Assembly (NCBI RefSeq): GCF_039537405.1
Contig: NZ_BAABAL010000019.1
Coordinates: 310,001-374,000, forward strand
Origin: Allokutzneria multivorans
GTDB lineage: Bacteria > Actinomycetota > Actinomycetes > Mycobacteriales > Pseudonocardiaceae
DNA: 64,000 nt
Direction: 5' to 3'
How positions within the stretch are numbered: the first letter of the stretch is position 1; every line of letters starts with the position of its first letter. Positions 25,983 through 34,623 of this stretch are shown piece after piece. Position numbers and translations under genes: made by a program. The notes under the pieces were generated by a model that searched no databases, was not told the origin of the DNA, and saw only the letters and a program-made list of their open reading frames with translations.

Positions 25983-28232
25983 CTAGTTCGCGGCGGCTTC
26001 CGCCGGAGCCTCGGCCTTGGCGTCGGCGCCCTCGGCGGCGGCGTTGTCAGTGTTCTCTTCGCTGACCAGCACGAGGCTGATCTTGCCGCGGTTGTCGATG
26101 TCGGCGATCTCCACGCGGAGCTTGTCACCGACCGAGACGACGTCCTCGACCTTGGCGATGCGCTTGCCCGCACCCAGCTTGGAGATGTGCACCAGGCCGT
26201 CCTTGCCCGGCAGCAGCGAGACGAACGCGCCGAAGGCGGCCGTCTTGACCACGGTGCCGAGGAAGCGCTCGCCGACCTTGGGCAGCTGCGGGTTGGCGAT
26301 CGCGTTGATCAGGTCGATCGCCGCGTCGGCCGAGGGGCCGTCCGCCGCGCCGACGTAGATCGTGCCGTCGTCCTCGATGGAGATGTCGGCACCGGTCTGC
26401 TCGGTGATCGAGTTGATCATCTTGCCCTTGGGCCCGATCACCTCGCCGATCTTGTCGACCGGGATCTTCACCGCGGTGACGCGCGGCGCGAACGGGCTCA
26501 TGTCGTCCGGCGCGTCGATGGCCTCCTGCATGACCTCCAGGATGGTCAGCCGGGCGTCCTGCGCCTGGCTGAGCGCCTTGGCCAGCACGTCCGACGGGAT
26601 GCCGTCGAGCTTGGTGTCCAACTGGAGGGCGGTGATGAACTGCTTGGTGCCCGCGACCTTGAAGTCCATGTCGCCGAAGGCGTCCTCGGCACCGAGGATG
26701 TCGGTCAGCGCGACGTAGCGGGTCTCGCCGTCGACCTCGTCGGAGACCAGACCCATCGCGATGCCCGCGACCGGCGCCTTCAGCGGCACACCGGCGTTGA
26801 GCAGCGACATCGTCGAGGCGCAGACCGAGCCCATCGAGGTGGAGCCGTTGGAGCTGAGCGCCTCGGAGACCTGGCGGATGGTGTAGGGGAACTCCTCGCG
26901 CGAGGGCAGCACGGGCGCCAGCGCCCGCTCGGCCAGCGCGCCGTGGCCGATCTCGCGGCGCTTGGGCGAGCCCACGCGGCCGGTCTCACCGGTGGAGTAC
27001 GGCGGGAAGTTGTAGTGGTGCATGTAGCGCTTGCGCGTCTCCGGCGTCAGCGCGTCGATCTGCTGCTCCATGCGCAGCATGTTCAGCGTGGTGACACCCA
27101 GGATCTGGGTCTCGCCGCGCTCGAACAGCGCCGAGCCGTGCGCCCTGGGGATCAGCGCGACCTCGGCGGAGAGGCTGCGGATGTCGGTGGTGCTGCGGCC
27201 GTCGATGCGGATCTGGTCGCGCAGCACGCGCTGGCGGACCAGCTTCTTGTTCAGCGAGCGGAAGGCGGCGGCGACCTCCTTCTCCCGACCGGCGAAGGCG
27301 GAGCCCTCGGTGACGACGCGCTCCAGTGCGGCGGCCTTGACCTCGTCGAGGCGCGACTCGCGCTCCTGCTTGCCCGCGATGGTCAGCGCCTGGGCCAGCT
27401 CGTCGGAGACGGCGGCGGAGACGGCCTCGTAGGCGTCCGGCTGGTAGGCCGGGAACAGCGGGAAGTCGCGGGTCTGCTTGGCGGCGACCTGGGCCAGCTG
27501 GGCCTGGGCCTCGCACAGCACCTTGATGAAGGGCTTCGCGGCCTCGAGACCCGAGGCGACGATCTCCTCGGTCGGGGCGGAGGCGCCCTCGGCGACCAGG
27601 GCGGTGACCTGCTCGGTGGCCTCGGCCTCGACCATCATGATCGCGACGTCGTCACCGACGACGCGACCGGCGACGACCATGTCGAAGACGGCGCCCTCGA
27701 GCTGCTCGTAGGTCGGGAAGGCGACCCACTGGCCCTCGATCAGCGCGACGCGCACGCCGCCGACCGGGCCGGAGAACGGCAGCCCGGCGAGCTGGGTGGA
27801 GGCGGAGGCGGCGTTGATCGCCACCACGTCGTAGAGGTCCTTGGGGTCCAGGCTCATCACGGTGATGACGACCTGGATCTCGTTGCGCAGGCCGTCGACG
27901 AAGGACGGGCGCAGCGGGCGGTCGACGAGGCGGCAGGTCAGGATCGCCTCGGTGGAGGGACGGCCCTCGCGGCGGAAGAACGAGCCGGGGATGCGGCCCG
28001 CGGCGTACATCCGCTCCTCGACGTCGATGGTCAGCGGGAAGAAGTCGAAGTGGTCCTTCGGCTGCTTCGACGCCGTGGTCGCGGAGAGCAGCATGGTCTC
28101 GTCGTCCAGGTAGGCGACGACGCTGCCCGCAGCCTGACGGGCCAGCCGGCCGGTCTCGAAACGCACCGTCCGGGTTCCGAAGCGGCCGTTGTCGATGACG
28201 GCGGACGCCTCGTGCACTGCAAGTTCGGTCAC
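25983..28232 (-). CDS. gpsI: Polyribonucleotide nucleotidyltransferase (PNPase)
   Basis: Phosphorolytic 3'-5' exoribonuclease, also able to add tails; central in RNA decay. 749 residues: first RNase PH domain (FFRREGRPSTEAILTCRLVDRPLRP), helical linker, second RNase PH domain (FPYTIRQVSEALSSNGSTSMGSVCA, with the catalytic phosphate site around SNGSTSM), KH domain (KIGEVIGPKGKMINSITEQT, near residue 600) and S1 domain (FLGTVVKTAAFGAFVSLLPG). The acidic end is variable. GTG start at 28232 with the SD AAGGAG, which is partly paired in the leader. rpsO lies upstream. Confidence 0.97.
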   Translation of the reverse strand: MTELAVHEASAVIDNGRFGTRTVRFETGRLARQAAGSVVAYLDDETMLLSATTASKQPKDHFDFFPLTIDVEERMYAAGRIPGSFFRREGRPSTEAILTCRLVDRPLRPSFVDGLRNEIQVVITVMSLDPKDLYDVVAINAASASTQLAGLPFSGPVGGVRVALIEGQWVAFPTYEQLEGAVFDMVVAGRVVGDDVAIMMVEAEATEQVTALVAEGASAPTEEIVASGLEAAKPFIKVLCEAQAQLAQVAAKQTRDFPLFPAYQPDAYEAVSAAVSDELAQALTIAGKQERESRLDEVKAAALERVVTEGSAFAGREKEVAAAFRSLNKKLVRQRVLRDQIRIDGRSTTDIRSLSAEVALIPRAHGSALFERGETQILGVTTLNMLRMEQQIDALTPETRKRYMHHYNFPPYSTGETGRVGSPKRREIGHGALAERALAPVLPSREEFPYTIRQVSEALSSNGSTSMGSVCASTMSLLNAGVPLKAPVAGIAMGLVSDEVDGETRYVALTDILGAEDAFGDMDFKVAGTKQFITALQLDTKLDGIPSDVLAKALSQAQDARLTILEVMQEAIDAPDDMSPFAPRVTAVKIPVDKIGEVIGPKGKMINSITEQTGADISIEDDGTIYVGAADGPSADAAIDLINAIANPQLPKVGERFLGTVVKTAAFGAFVSLLPGKDGLVHISKLGAGKRIAKVEDVVSVGDKLRVEIADIDNRGKISLVLVSEENTDNAAAEGADAKAEAPAEAAAN

Positions 28233-28239
28233 AAATGCT

Positions 28240-28352
28240 CCTTGTTCTGCGGGCCGCCGCCGCGAGGACGTCGCGGGTGTGCGGTCCGAACAAGGCCGGT
28301 CTTCGATCGAAGTCCCCGGCTGTTTCCGGAGACCACTACCGAGGACCGGCGA
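28240..28352 (-). ncRNA. Probable Actino-pnp RNA element in the gpsI leader
   Basis: The leader contains the block CGGTCCTCGGTAGTGGTCTC (minus strand, from about 28349), a second arm with CTTCGATCGAAG (28301-28312), and CCTTGTTC (28288-28295), which is exactly complementary to GAACAAGG (28240-28247) overlapping the SD. Actino-pnp is a known conserved RNA upstream of PNPase genes in Actinobacteria; I assign this by position and remembered consensus, not by a covariance search. PNPase autoregulation is the likely purpose. Confidence 0.65.
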
Positions 28353-28421
28353 ACGTGCGTCCCGCGAGTGCTGCGGTGGCGTCTAGGCCCTGAAATTGGG
28401 TTGTGGTGCTGGTGTTGCGGT

Positions 28422-28453
28422 GAGGGGGAGCGGCCCGCTGGCCACTCCCCCTC
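28422..28453 (-). terminator. Hairpin between rpsO and gpsI
   Basis: Perfect 9-base arms GAGGGGGAG and CTCCCCCTC with a 14-base loop, 9 bases after the rpsO stop. No T-run. It may cause partial termination and stabilise the rpsO message. Confidence 0.6.
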
Positions 28454-28461
28454 GAATCACG

Positions 28462-28731
28462 TCAGCGGCGCAGGCCGAGGCGCTGGATCAGCGACCGGTA
28501 GCGCTCGATGTCCACCTTGGCGAGGTAGTTGAGCAGACGGCGGCGACGGCCGACCATCAGCAGCAGACCCCGGCGGGAGTGGTGGTCGTGCTTGTGCACC
28601 TTCAGGTGCTCGGTGAGACCGCTGATGCGCTTGCTCAGCAGGGCCACCTGGGCCTCGGGGGAGCCGGTGTCGCCCTCGCGGACGGCGTACTCGCCGAGGA
28701 TGTTCTTCTTCTGCTCGGTGGACAGAGCCAC
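28462..28731 (-). CDS. rpsO: 30S ribosomal protein S15
   Basis: 89 residues, full length. GDTGSPEAQVALLSKRISGLTEHL and HKHDHHSRRGLLLMVGRRRRLLNYL are the invariant S15 blocks that bind 16S rRNA. GTG start at 28731 with the SD AAGGAGA. The rpsO-pnp order is conserved across bacteria. Confidence 0.98.
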   Translation of the reverse strand: MALSTEQKKNILGEYAVREGDTGSPEAQVALLSKRISGLTEHLKVHKHDHHSRRGLLLMVGRRRRLLNYLAKVDIERYRSLIQRLGLRR

Positions 28732-29013
28732 GTGTAGATCTCCTTGCTGGTCTTTCCGTGGGGCCGCGCGAGCGAGGTCCGCGTCACGCGAAGACGGTCG
28801 TGGCCGCCACGGAACGCAGCCAGACCCAACTACTGAGGTTAGCAGGCTCGTCCCCGCAGCCCGTCAGGGCAAGCGTCACACCGCGCACGAACGGGTGGAC
28901 CTAGATCAACCGGCGGACTCATCCGCGCCGGCCGCACACCACCAGTGTGCCCGCCCCACCCCAACCCCCGCCACCACATTTCCACTTGAGCGCTGAATGA
29001 CTCATTGAGGTAC

Positions 29014-29048
29014 TTGAGCGTCCTGAATGAGTCATTCAGGACGCTCAA
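29014..29048. repeat. Perfect 35-base palindrome
   Basis: TTGAGCGTCCTGAATGA, one G, then the exact complement. A degenerate partner, TGAGCGCTGAATGACTCATT, lies just upstream at 28987-29006. GAATGA/TCATTC repeats of this kind are, to my recollection, common in Pseudonocardiaceae genomes. Confidence 0.75.
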
Positions 29049-29309
29049 CGCACCAAACGAGCCGTTCGCTGGGTGGGCGCGCATGGGACGAGGGGTTTGG
29101 CGTGGTTGGAGACGGTTGAGGCAGGGGTCCGCGGATCTCGAAGACCGGCGCACCAGCCCTCCGAAGCCCTGAACGACCCGTTCAGTGCGTTGGGAGCCCT
29201 GAACGGGTCGTTTGGTGCGCTCAACGCGTCAAACGCGCCGTTCGTGGTTGGCGCTCGTGAAGACGTGGGGTTTGGGGTGGTTGGAGACGGTTGAGGCGGG
29301 GGTTCGCGG

Positions 29310-29320
29310 GTCTTGAAGAC
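29310..29320. repeat. GTCTTGAAGAC palindrome with extended arms
   Basis: Core 11-mer inside GGTTCGCGGGTCTTGAAGAC followed by CGGGGAACC. It belongs to the family also seen at 12278, 15918, 49742 and 49876. Confidence 0.65.
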
Positions 29321-29357
29321 CGGGGAACCGACCCCGCCGCAGTCACGCAGTGGTTGT

Positions 29358-29410
29358 GTACCCAATGTGGCATTTGTTACGCCAGGCGAAACAAATGCCA
29401 CATTGGGTAC
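29358..29410. repeat. ACCCAATGTGGCA hairpin, copy 1
   Basis: Perfect 21-base arms (29358-29378 and 29390-29410) around an 11-base loop, 14 bases beyond the stop of the small XRE gene on the minus strand. Related copies lie at 52230-52280 and 61026-61078. The position suggests a transcription end or a mobile hairpin family. Confidence 0.8.
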
Positions 29411-29423
29411 GACCCCGTTGGGG

Positions 29424-29915
29424 TTAGTCGCCTTCGGCGGCTGCGCGGGAGAGCAGGCCCGCCAGCGCGGGGTAGCGCTCGCCCAGCAGGCGTGCGGCTC
29501 CGGAGAGCTCCTCGGCGACGGCCAGTTCGCGCAGTCTGCTCACGGCGGCCTGGTCGGCGCCGCGCTCGTCGACGGGCAGCGTGTCGAGGCCGACGGTGGG
29601 CTGCGAAGCGCGGACCTCCTCGAGCGCGCGCTCGACGGCCTCGCGGTCCCCGGCGGCCACTCCGGCGGTGAGCACGCGCCGCTCCAGCATCACGAGCCTG
29701 GCCAGCACCGCGGGGTTGCCGATCTTGGCGCGGCGGCCGCTCATCACCTGGCTGAGCATGGGGGCGCTGATCCCGAGCACGTCGGCGAGCTGCGCCTGAG
29801 AGGTGGAGTAGGCGACCACGAGCCGCCGGACCCGGTCGCCCAAGGGCTCGCCGTACCACTCCCGCTGCAGCGCGAGGTTGCGCTGCACGATCTTCTGGTC
29901 GTCCACCGCGCTCAC
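29424..29915 (-). CDS. Small helix-turn-helix (XRE-like) protein coupled to ribF
   Basis: 163 residues from the GTG at 29915, which overlaps the ribF stop (GTGA). A central helix-turn-helix is clear: LVVAYSTSQAQLADVLGISAPMLSQVMSGRRAKIGNP, with the typical QAQLADVLGISAPMLSQVMSG sequence split over the two helices. The C-terminal half is helical and Ala/Leu-rich, ending ERYPALAGLLSRAAAEGD. A DNA-binding role is likely, but a link to riboflavin metabolism is only positional. Confidence 0.8.
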   Translation of the reverse strand: MSAVDDQKIVQRNLALQREWYGEPLGDRVRRLVVAYSTSQAQLADVLGISAPMLSQVMSGRRAKIGNPAVLARLVMLERRVLTAGVAAGDREAVERALEEVRASQPTVGLDTLPVDERGADQAAVSRLRELAVAEELSGAARLLGERYPALAGLLSRAAAEGD

Positions 29916-30874
29916 CCGTCGGCCAGCAGCTCGCGGGTCTTCGCCACGTCGAGGTGCATCTGGTCGATCAGCGCCTCGACGGTGTCGTAGCGCTCCTGGC
30001 CGCGCAGCCGCTCCACGAAGTCGAGCGCGACCCGCTGGCCGTAGAGGTCCTCGCTGGTGTCGAGCACGAAGGCCTCGACGCGGCGCTCCCGCCCGGAGAA
30101 CGTGGGGTTGGTGCCGACGGACACGGCGGCCATGCGGGGCTCGGCGAAATTCGGCGCGGAGCCGGGGCGGCCGTGGCCGATGTCGACGAAGCGGCACGCG
30201 TACACGCCGTCGGCGGGCACGGCGGCGGTGCGCGCGGTGGACAGGTTCGCCGTGGGGAAGCCGAGTTCGCGGCCTCGGCCGTCACCGCGCACCACGATGC
30301 CCTCGACGCGGTGCGGGCGGCCGAGCGCTCCGGCGGCGGCGACCACGTCGCCCGCGTCGATGCACGCGCGGATGTAGGTGGAGGAGTAGGTGACCTGCTC
30401 GTCGGAGAGCAGGCGCGCGCCCTCGGCGACGAAGCCGAAGCGGCGGCCGAGGGTCTCCAGCAGCGCGACGTCGCCCTGCGCGCGGTGGCCGAAGTTGAAG
30501 TTCTCCCCCACCACCACGGAAGCCACGTGCAGCCGCTCGACGAGGATCTCGTGCACGAACTCATCGGCCGGGATGCGCGCGACGTCCGGGGTGAACGGCA
30601 GCACGCAGAACACGTCTACGCCCAGCTGCTCGACCAGCTCGGCCCGCCTGCGCAGCGTGGTGAGCTGCGCGGGGTGACTGCCCGGCCGCACCACCTCGGA
30701 GGGGTGCGGGTCGAAGGTCATCAGCACGCACGGGAGATCGCGGGCGCGGGCCAGCTCCACCGCCCTCGTGATCAGCTGCTGGTGCCCCCGGTGCACGCCG
30801 TCGAAGACCCCGACGGTCAGCACGCAACGGCCCCAGCCCCCGGGAAGGTGCTCTAGTCCACGCCAACGCTGCAC
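29912..30874 (-). CDS. ribF: Bifunctional riboflavin kinase / FAD synthetase
   Basis: 320 residues. The N-terminal FMN adenylyltransferase part has TVGVFDGVHRGHQQLI (nucleotidyltransferase HxGH-type motif), TFDPHPSEVVRPG and YSSTYIRACIDAGDV. The C-terminal kinase part has GRELGFPTANL and VSVGTNPTF, with VEAFVLDTSEDLYGQRVALDFVERLR. It converts riboflavin to FMN and then FAD. It lies 21 bases downstream of truB in the same direction, as in other actinomycetes. Confidence 0.95.
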   Translation of the reverse strand: MQRWRGLEHLPGGWGRCVLTVGVFDGVHRGHQQLITRAVELARARDLPCVLMTFDPHPSEVVRPGSHPAQLTTLRRRAELVEQLGVDVFCVLPFTPDVARIPADEFVHEILVERLHVASVVVGENFNFGHRAQGDVALLETLGRRFGFVAEGARLLSDEQVTYSSTYIRACIDAGDVVAAAGALGRPHRVEGIVVRGDGRGRELGFPTANLSTARTAAVPADGVYACRFVDIGHGRPGSAPNFAEPRMAAVSVGTNPTFSGRERRVEAFVLDTSEDLYGQRVALDFVERLRGQERYDTVEALIDQMHLDVAKTRELLADG

Positions 30875-30895
30875 GACGGGAAGCTTACGGGCGGC

Positions 30896-31819
30896 TCAGG
30901 CCTCCAGGCTCAGCACCACGAGCGAGCGGGTCCGGCCCTCGACCTCCTCGGCCAGCGCGATCGCCTTGCCGGTGGGGTCGAACACGCCGTGCGTGCCCGC
31001 GATCCCGGTGCCGCGCAGGCGCTTGCCGGTGAGCAGAGCGGCGGCGTCGGCCTCGTCGACGTCGCGGCGCGGGAAGGCCGCGGCCACGGCGGAGCTGAGG
31101 TCCAGCGCGAGCTTGGGCTCCTCCTCCAGCTGCTCCAGCGTGCGGGCGAGCGCGATGCCGAACGGGCCGACACGGGTGCGGCGCAGCGCGGCGAGGTGGC
31201 CGCCGACGCCGAGCCCGGCGCCGAGGTCTCGGGCCAGCGCGCGGACGTAGGTACCGGAGGAGCACTCCACGAGCACGTCGAGGTCGGTGAAGGTGCCCTC
31301 GCGCCGCATCGAGAGCACGTCGAAGCGCTGCACGGTGACCGGGCGCGCCTTCAGCTCGACGGTCTCGCCGTCGCGGACCCTGGCGTAGGCGCGCTTGCCG
31401 TCGACCTTGACCGCGCTGACCGCGCTCGGGACCTGCTCGATCGCGCCGGTGAGCGCGCCGATGCCCGAGGTGATCGCCGCTTCGTCCACAGTGGACGCGT
31501 CGGCGGTGGAGAGGACTTCGCCCTGGGCGTCGTCGGTGGTGGTGGCCGAGCCGAGGCGGATGGTGCCCAGGTATGCCTTGGTGTCCAGCGCGAGGTGGCC
31601 GAGCAGCTTGGTCGCGCGCTCGATGCCGAGAACCAGCACGCCGGTGGCCATCGGGTCGAGCGTGCCCGCGTGGCCGACCTTGCGGGTGCCCATGATCCGC
31701 CGCACCCGCGCGACCACGTCGTGCGAGGTCATCCCGTCGGGCTTGTCCACGATGACCAGCCCTGGCGGGACGTCGGAGGTCGGGCGGTCGGACCTGCGGT
31801 CCCGTCGTGCTCTCGTCAC
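30896..31819 (-). CDS. truB: tRNA pseudouridine-55 synthase
   Basis: 307 residues. Catalytic block KVGHAGTLDPMATGVL with the nucleophilic Asp, GLVIVDKPDGMTSHDVV upstream, QVPSAVSAVKVDGKRAYARVRDGE and VECSSGTYVRALARDLG downstream; a C-terminal PUA-like part with LTGKRLRG. It makes the conserved pseudouridine in the T-loop. The codons for ASTVDE around 31484-31496 form a GTCCACTGTGGAC palindrome that recurs elsewhere in the window. Confidence 0.96.
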   Translation of the reverse strand: MTRARRDRRSDRPTSDVPPGLVIVDKPDGMTSHDVVARVRRIMGTRKVGHAGTLDPMATGVLVLGIERATKLLGHLALDTKAYLGTIRLGSATTTDDAQGEVLSTADASTVDEAAITSGIGALTGAIEQVPSAVSAVKVDGKRAYARVRDGETVELKARPVTVQRFDVLSMRREGTFTDLDVLVECSSGTYVRALARDLGAGLGVGGHLAALRRTRVGPFGIALARTLEQLEEEPKLALDLSSAVAAAFPRRDVDEADAAALLTGKRLRGTGIAGTHGVFDPTGKAIALAEEVEGRTRSLVVLSLEA

Positions 31820-31844
31820 GACGGGAAACCCTAATCCGCGGGGT

Positions 31845-33173
31845 TCAGGCCGCGAGGGCCAGGTCCTCGTCCCACCGGCGGTGGCGGAGCTGGACCGGGA
31901 CCTCCTCGCCCCGGGCCTCCGCCGCGAAGACCACTCCGCGCGCCCGCCGCCACCACACCGCGGTCCGCCACGTGCCGAAGACCAGCACGGCGACCACGGC
32001 GATCAGCGCGATGCGGAAGGACGTCGTGGGACCGAGCGAGCGCGTCAGCTCCAGCAGCACGCCGACCGACAGCGCGGACACCGTCGTGGCCGTGAAGCCG
32101 CCGACGTTGACCACGCCGGTCGCGGTGCCGACCACGCGCAGCGGGTTGTAGTCGCGGGCCAACGCGAACGCGACGGCCGAGGCAGGTCCGCCGAGGGAGA
32201 GCACGACCAGGCCGACCGCGATCAGCGGCGTCGGCACGTGCCCGCCGGGCCAGCCCAGCAGCACCGCCCACACGACCAGCGCGCTGATCAGGTAGCCGAC
32301 CACGATCGGCATGCGGTGCTCCGGGCGCCGGCCGATCAGCGCTCCGACGACGGGGCTGCCGACGACACCGCCGAGCACCAGGAGCCCGAGGAACGCGCTC
32401 GCGGCGTGCGGGTCCATGCCCTGCGCCTCGACGAGGTACGGGAAGCCCCAGAGCAGACCGAGCACCGCGGGCCCGAACATCGTCGAGAAGTGCACCCAGA
32501 AACCGAGCCTGGTCCCCGGCACGCGCCACGAGTCCGCCACGCGGTGCGCGACCAGGCGCGGCGCCACCGGGTCGGCAGCGCGAACCTCTTGTCCCGCAGG
32601 GTGATCACGCAGCTTCGACAGGGCGAGCACGGAGTAGGCGGCGGTGACCAGGCCGACCGCGAGGAAGGTCCACGTCCAGCCGACGTTGTCCAGCGCGAGC
32701 GTCAGCGGGACCGTCGACACGAGGTTGCCCGCCGCGCCGAGGGCTCCGGAGAACGAGACGACCACCGAGTACTGGCGGCCGGGGAAGTGACCGGCGATCA
32801 GCCTCAGCAGGCTCACCCAGGTCATGGCGTCGCCGCTGCCCAGGACCGCGCGGGCGACGAGCGCGAGCGCGTAGGAGTCAGCGACGGCGAACAGCAGCTG
32901 ACCCGCGCCCATGAGCAGGGCGGCGACCGTCAGCACCCGGCGCGGGCCGAAGCGGTCCACGAGCACGCCGGTGGGGATCTGCATGAGCGCGTACACACCG
33001 ACCTGGAGGACGGTGAAGACGCCGAGTGCGGCGGGTCCCACGCCGAAGCGCTCACCGGCTTGGAGGCCGGCGACGCCGAGCGAGGTGCGGTGGAAGACCG
33101 CCGCGACGTAGATGGCTACCGCAATGGTCCAGACCAGCCAGCCCCGACGGGTGGCGCGCTCGACCGAAGGCAA
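31845..33173 (-). CDS. Major facilitator superfamily transporter
   Basis: 442 residues with about 12 membrane segments. The loop 2-3 motif GVLVDRFGPRRVL (the family's GxxxDRxGxR) is present, and the cytosolic middle loop DHPAGQEVRAADPVAPRL splits the protein in two halves. The start is the rare TTG at 33173 (MPSVERATRRGWLVW), supported by the SD GGAGGG eight bases before it; the longer open frame upstream looks non-coding. A 12-base palindrome GCCAACGTTGGC lies 40 bases upstream. The substrate is unknown. Confidence 0.85.
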   Translation of the reverse strand: MPSVERATRRGWLVWTIAVAIYVAAVFHRTSLGVAGLQAGERFGVGPAALGVFTVLQVGVYALMQIPTGVLVDRFGPRRVLTVAALLMGAGQLLFAVADSYALALVARAVLGSGDAMTWVSLLRLIAGHFPGRQYSVVVSFSGALGAAGNLVSTVPLTLALDNVGWTWTFLAVGLVTAAYSVLALSKLRDHPAGQEVRAADPVAPRLVAHRVADSWRVPGTRLGFWVHFSTMFGPAVLGLLWGFPYLVEAQGMDPHAASAFLGLLVLGGVVGSPVVGALIGRRPEHRMPIVVGYLISALVVWAVLLGWPGGHVPTPLIAVGLVVLSLGGPASAVAFALARDYNPLRVVGTATGVVNVGGFTATTVSALSVGVLLELTRSLGPTTSFRIALIAVVAVLVFGTWRTAVWWRRARGVVFAAEARGEEVPVQLRHRRWDEDLALAA

Positions 33174-33211
33174 GGGGAAACCCTCCGAACATGGAGAAGG
33201 GGAAAGGGAAC

Positions 33212-33223
33212 GCCAACGTTGGC
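33212..33223. promoter_or_regulatory. GCCAACGTTGGC palindrome upstream of the MFS gene
   Basis: Perfect 12-base palindrome, flanked by GGAAC on the left and GGTTCC on the right, in the promoter region of the transporter gene; it resembles LacI/TetR-type operators. No regulator is adjacent. Confidence 0.45.
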
Positions 33224-33287
33224 ACTGGTTCCATCGCCCCCACCCCACCCCCGCGTTAGCCGCGCAAACGTGCACTCGCCCACACTC

Positions 33288-34589
33288 TTAGCGAACGGCA
33301 CCGGGGACGGCCCACGCGCCGGAGCGGGCGCGCAGGAGCACGGCGGCCAAGCGCAGCAGCATGAAAGCGGACAGGGCCGTCCACACTCCGGCGAGACCCC
33401 AGCCCATCGCGAGGGAGAGCCACACCAGGGGCAGGAAGCCGATCACCGCCGACACGAGGGTCGCGGTGCGCAGGTAGGCGGCGTCGCCCGCGCCGAGCAG
33501 CACTCCGTCCAGCGCGAAGACGACACCCGCGATCGGTTGCAGCGCAACGAAGAACCACCACGCGTGCGGAACCTGCGCGAGCACGGCGGCATCGGGGGTG
33601 AACACCGGTGGGAGCACGGTCACCAACGCGGCGAAGAGCACGCCCAAGAGAACACCGAACCACAGGCCGTAGACGGTGATCTGTCGCGCGAGGGCCTTGG
33701 CGCGCAAGGAATCCGACGAGCCCAGCGCGGCGCCCACGAGCGACTGGGCGGCGATCGCCAGCGAGTCCAGCACGAGCGACAGGAAGGTCCAGAGCTGCAA
33801 CACCACCTGGTGCGCGGCGGCGGCCTCGGCCGACGTGCGCGCCGCGACGGCCGCCGCGGAGACGAAGCACGCCTGGAACGCGAGGCTGCGCAGGATGAGG
33901 TCGCGGCCGAGGCCGAGCTGGGCGCGCATCAGGCGCGGGACCGGGCGCAACGGCACGCGCTCCACCACCAACGCGCGGAGGAACATCGCGGCGGAGATCG
34001 CCTGAGCCACCACGTTGGCCACCGCCGAACCGGCGAGCCCCCAGTCCGCCCAGTACACCAGGAGCGGGCACAGAACGGCGGAGATCCCGTTGCCCGCCAA
34101 CACATATCGGAGTGGCCGGGCGGTGTCCTGCACTCCGCGCATCCACCCGTTGCCCGCCATCGTGATCAACACCAGCGGCGCGCCGAGCAGGGCGATGCGC
34201 AGCCAGCCCACGGCGGCGTCGGCGACCGCGCCGGGACCGGCGAGCGCGTGCGCGATCGGGCTCGCGAGCAGCTGCCCGGCCAGCACAAGGACCAGGCCGA
34301 CCACCACGGCCAGCCAGGTCGCCTGCACGCCCTCCGCGACGGCCTCGGACCGGCGACCGGCGCCGTGCAGCCGCGCCGCGCGAGCGGTCGTGCCGTAGGA
34401 CAGGAAGGTCAGCTGCGTCGAGACCTGGGCGAGCACGATCCCGCCGATCGCCATCGCCGCCAACGGAACCGCGCCGAGATGACCCACCACGGCGGTGTCC
34501 ACCAACAGGTACAGCGGCTCAGCGGCAAGCACTCCGAGCGCGGGCAGCGCCAAGCCCAGGATGCGCCGAGGCGACTCAACAACCTTCAC
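33288..34589 (-). CDS. dinF: MATE-family efflux protein (DinF-type)
   Basis: 433 residues with 12 membrane helices in two related halves. The first helix (ILGLALPALGVLAAEPLYLLVDTAVVGHLG) and the GTTARAARLHGAG loop are typical of DinF-like MATE proteins, which exchange cations for drugs or metabolites. In mycobacteria dinF stands just before the nrnA-like gene, as here. Confidence 0.9.
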   Translation of the reverse strand: MKVVESPRRILGLALPALGVLAAEPLYLLVDTAVVGHLGAVPLAAMAIGGIVLAQVSTQLTFLSYGTTARAARLHGAGRRSEAVAEGVQATWLAVVVGLVLVLAGQLLASPIAHALAGPGAVADAAVGWLRIALLGAPLVLITMAGNGWMRGVQDTARPLRYVLAGNGISAVLCPLLVYWADWGLAGSAVANVVAQAISAAMFLRALVVERVPLRPVPRLMRAQLGLGRDLILRSLAFQACFVSAAAVAARTSAEAAAAHQVVLQLWTFLSLVLDSLAIAAQSLVGAALGSSDSLRAKALARQITVYGLWFGVLLGVLFAALVTVLPPVFTPDAAVLAQVPHAWWFFVALQPIAGVVFALDGVLLGAGDAAYLRTATLVSAVIGFLPLVWLSLAMGWGLAGVWTALSAFMLLRLAAVLLRARSGAWAVPGAVR

Positions 34590-34623
34590 GGCCAGAGACT
34601 AGGTCAGCCCACCGACAACGCGC

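Larger units (their letters stand above)
28732..29423. other. Repeat-only intergenic stretch
   Basis: About 690 bases with no supportable gene. The first 100 should hold the rpsO promoter. From 28980 it consists of stacked palindromes: a 35-base perfect palindrome (29014-29048), TGAACG/CGTTCA motifs (29170-29215), two diverged copies of a unit of roughly 65 bases containing GGTTGGAGACGGTTGAGGC and a GAAGACC half palindrome (29086-29150 and 29262-29330), and the hairpin at 29358-29410. Open frames here only spell out the repeats. Confidence 0.75.

Noticed and set aside
24486..28532. A 1348-codon plus-strand frame
   Set aside because: Antisense to pepR and gpsI, with His/Arg/Gln-rich nonsense composition typical of high-GC shadow frames. 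The same applies to 31395-34811 and 35970-40202.
29045..29401. Frame encoding LNESF/PNDPF-like repeats
   Set aside because: It merely translates the intergenic palindromes; no start signal and no family.
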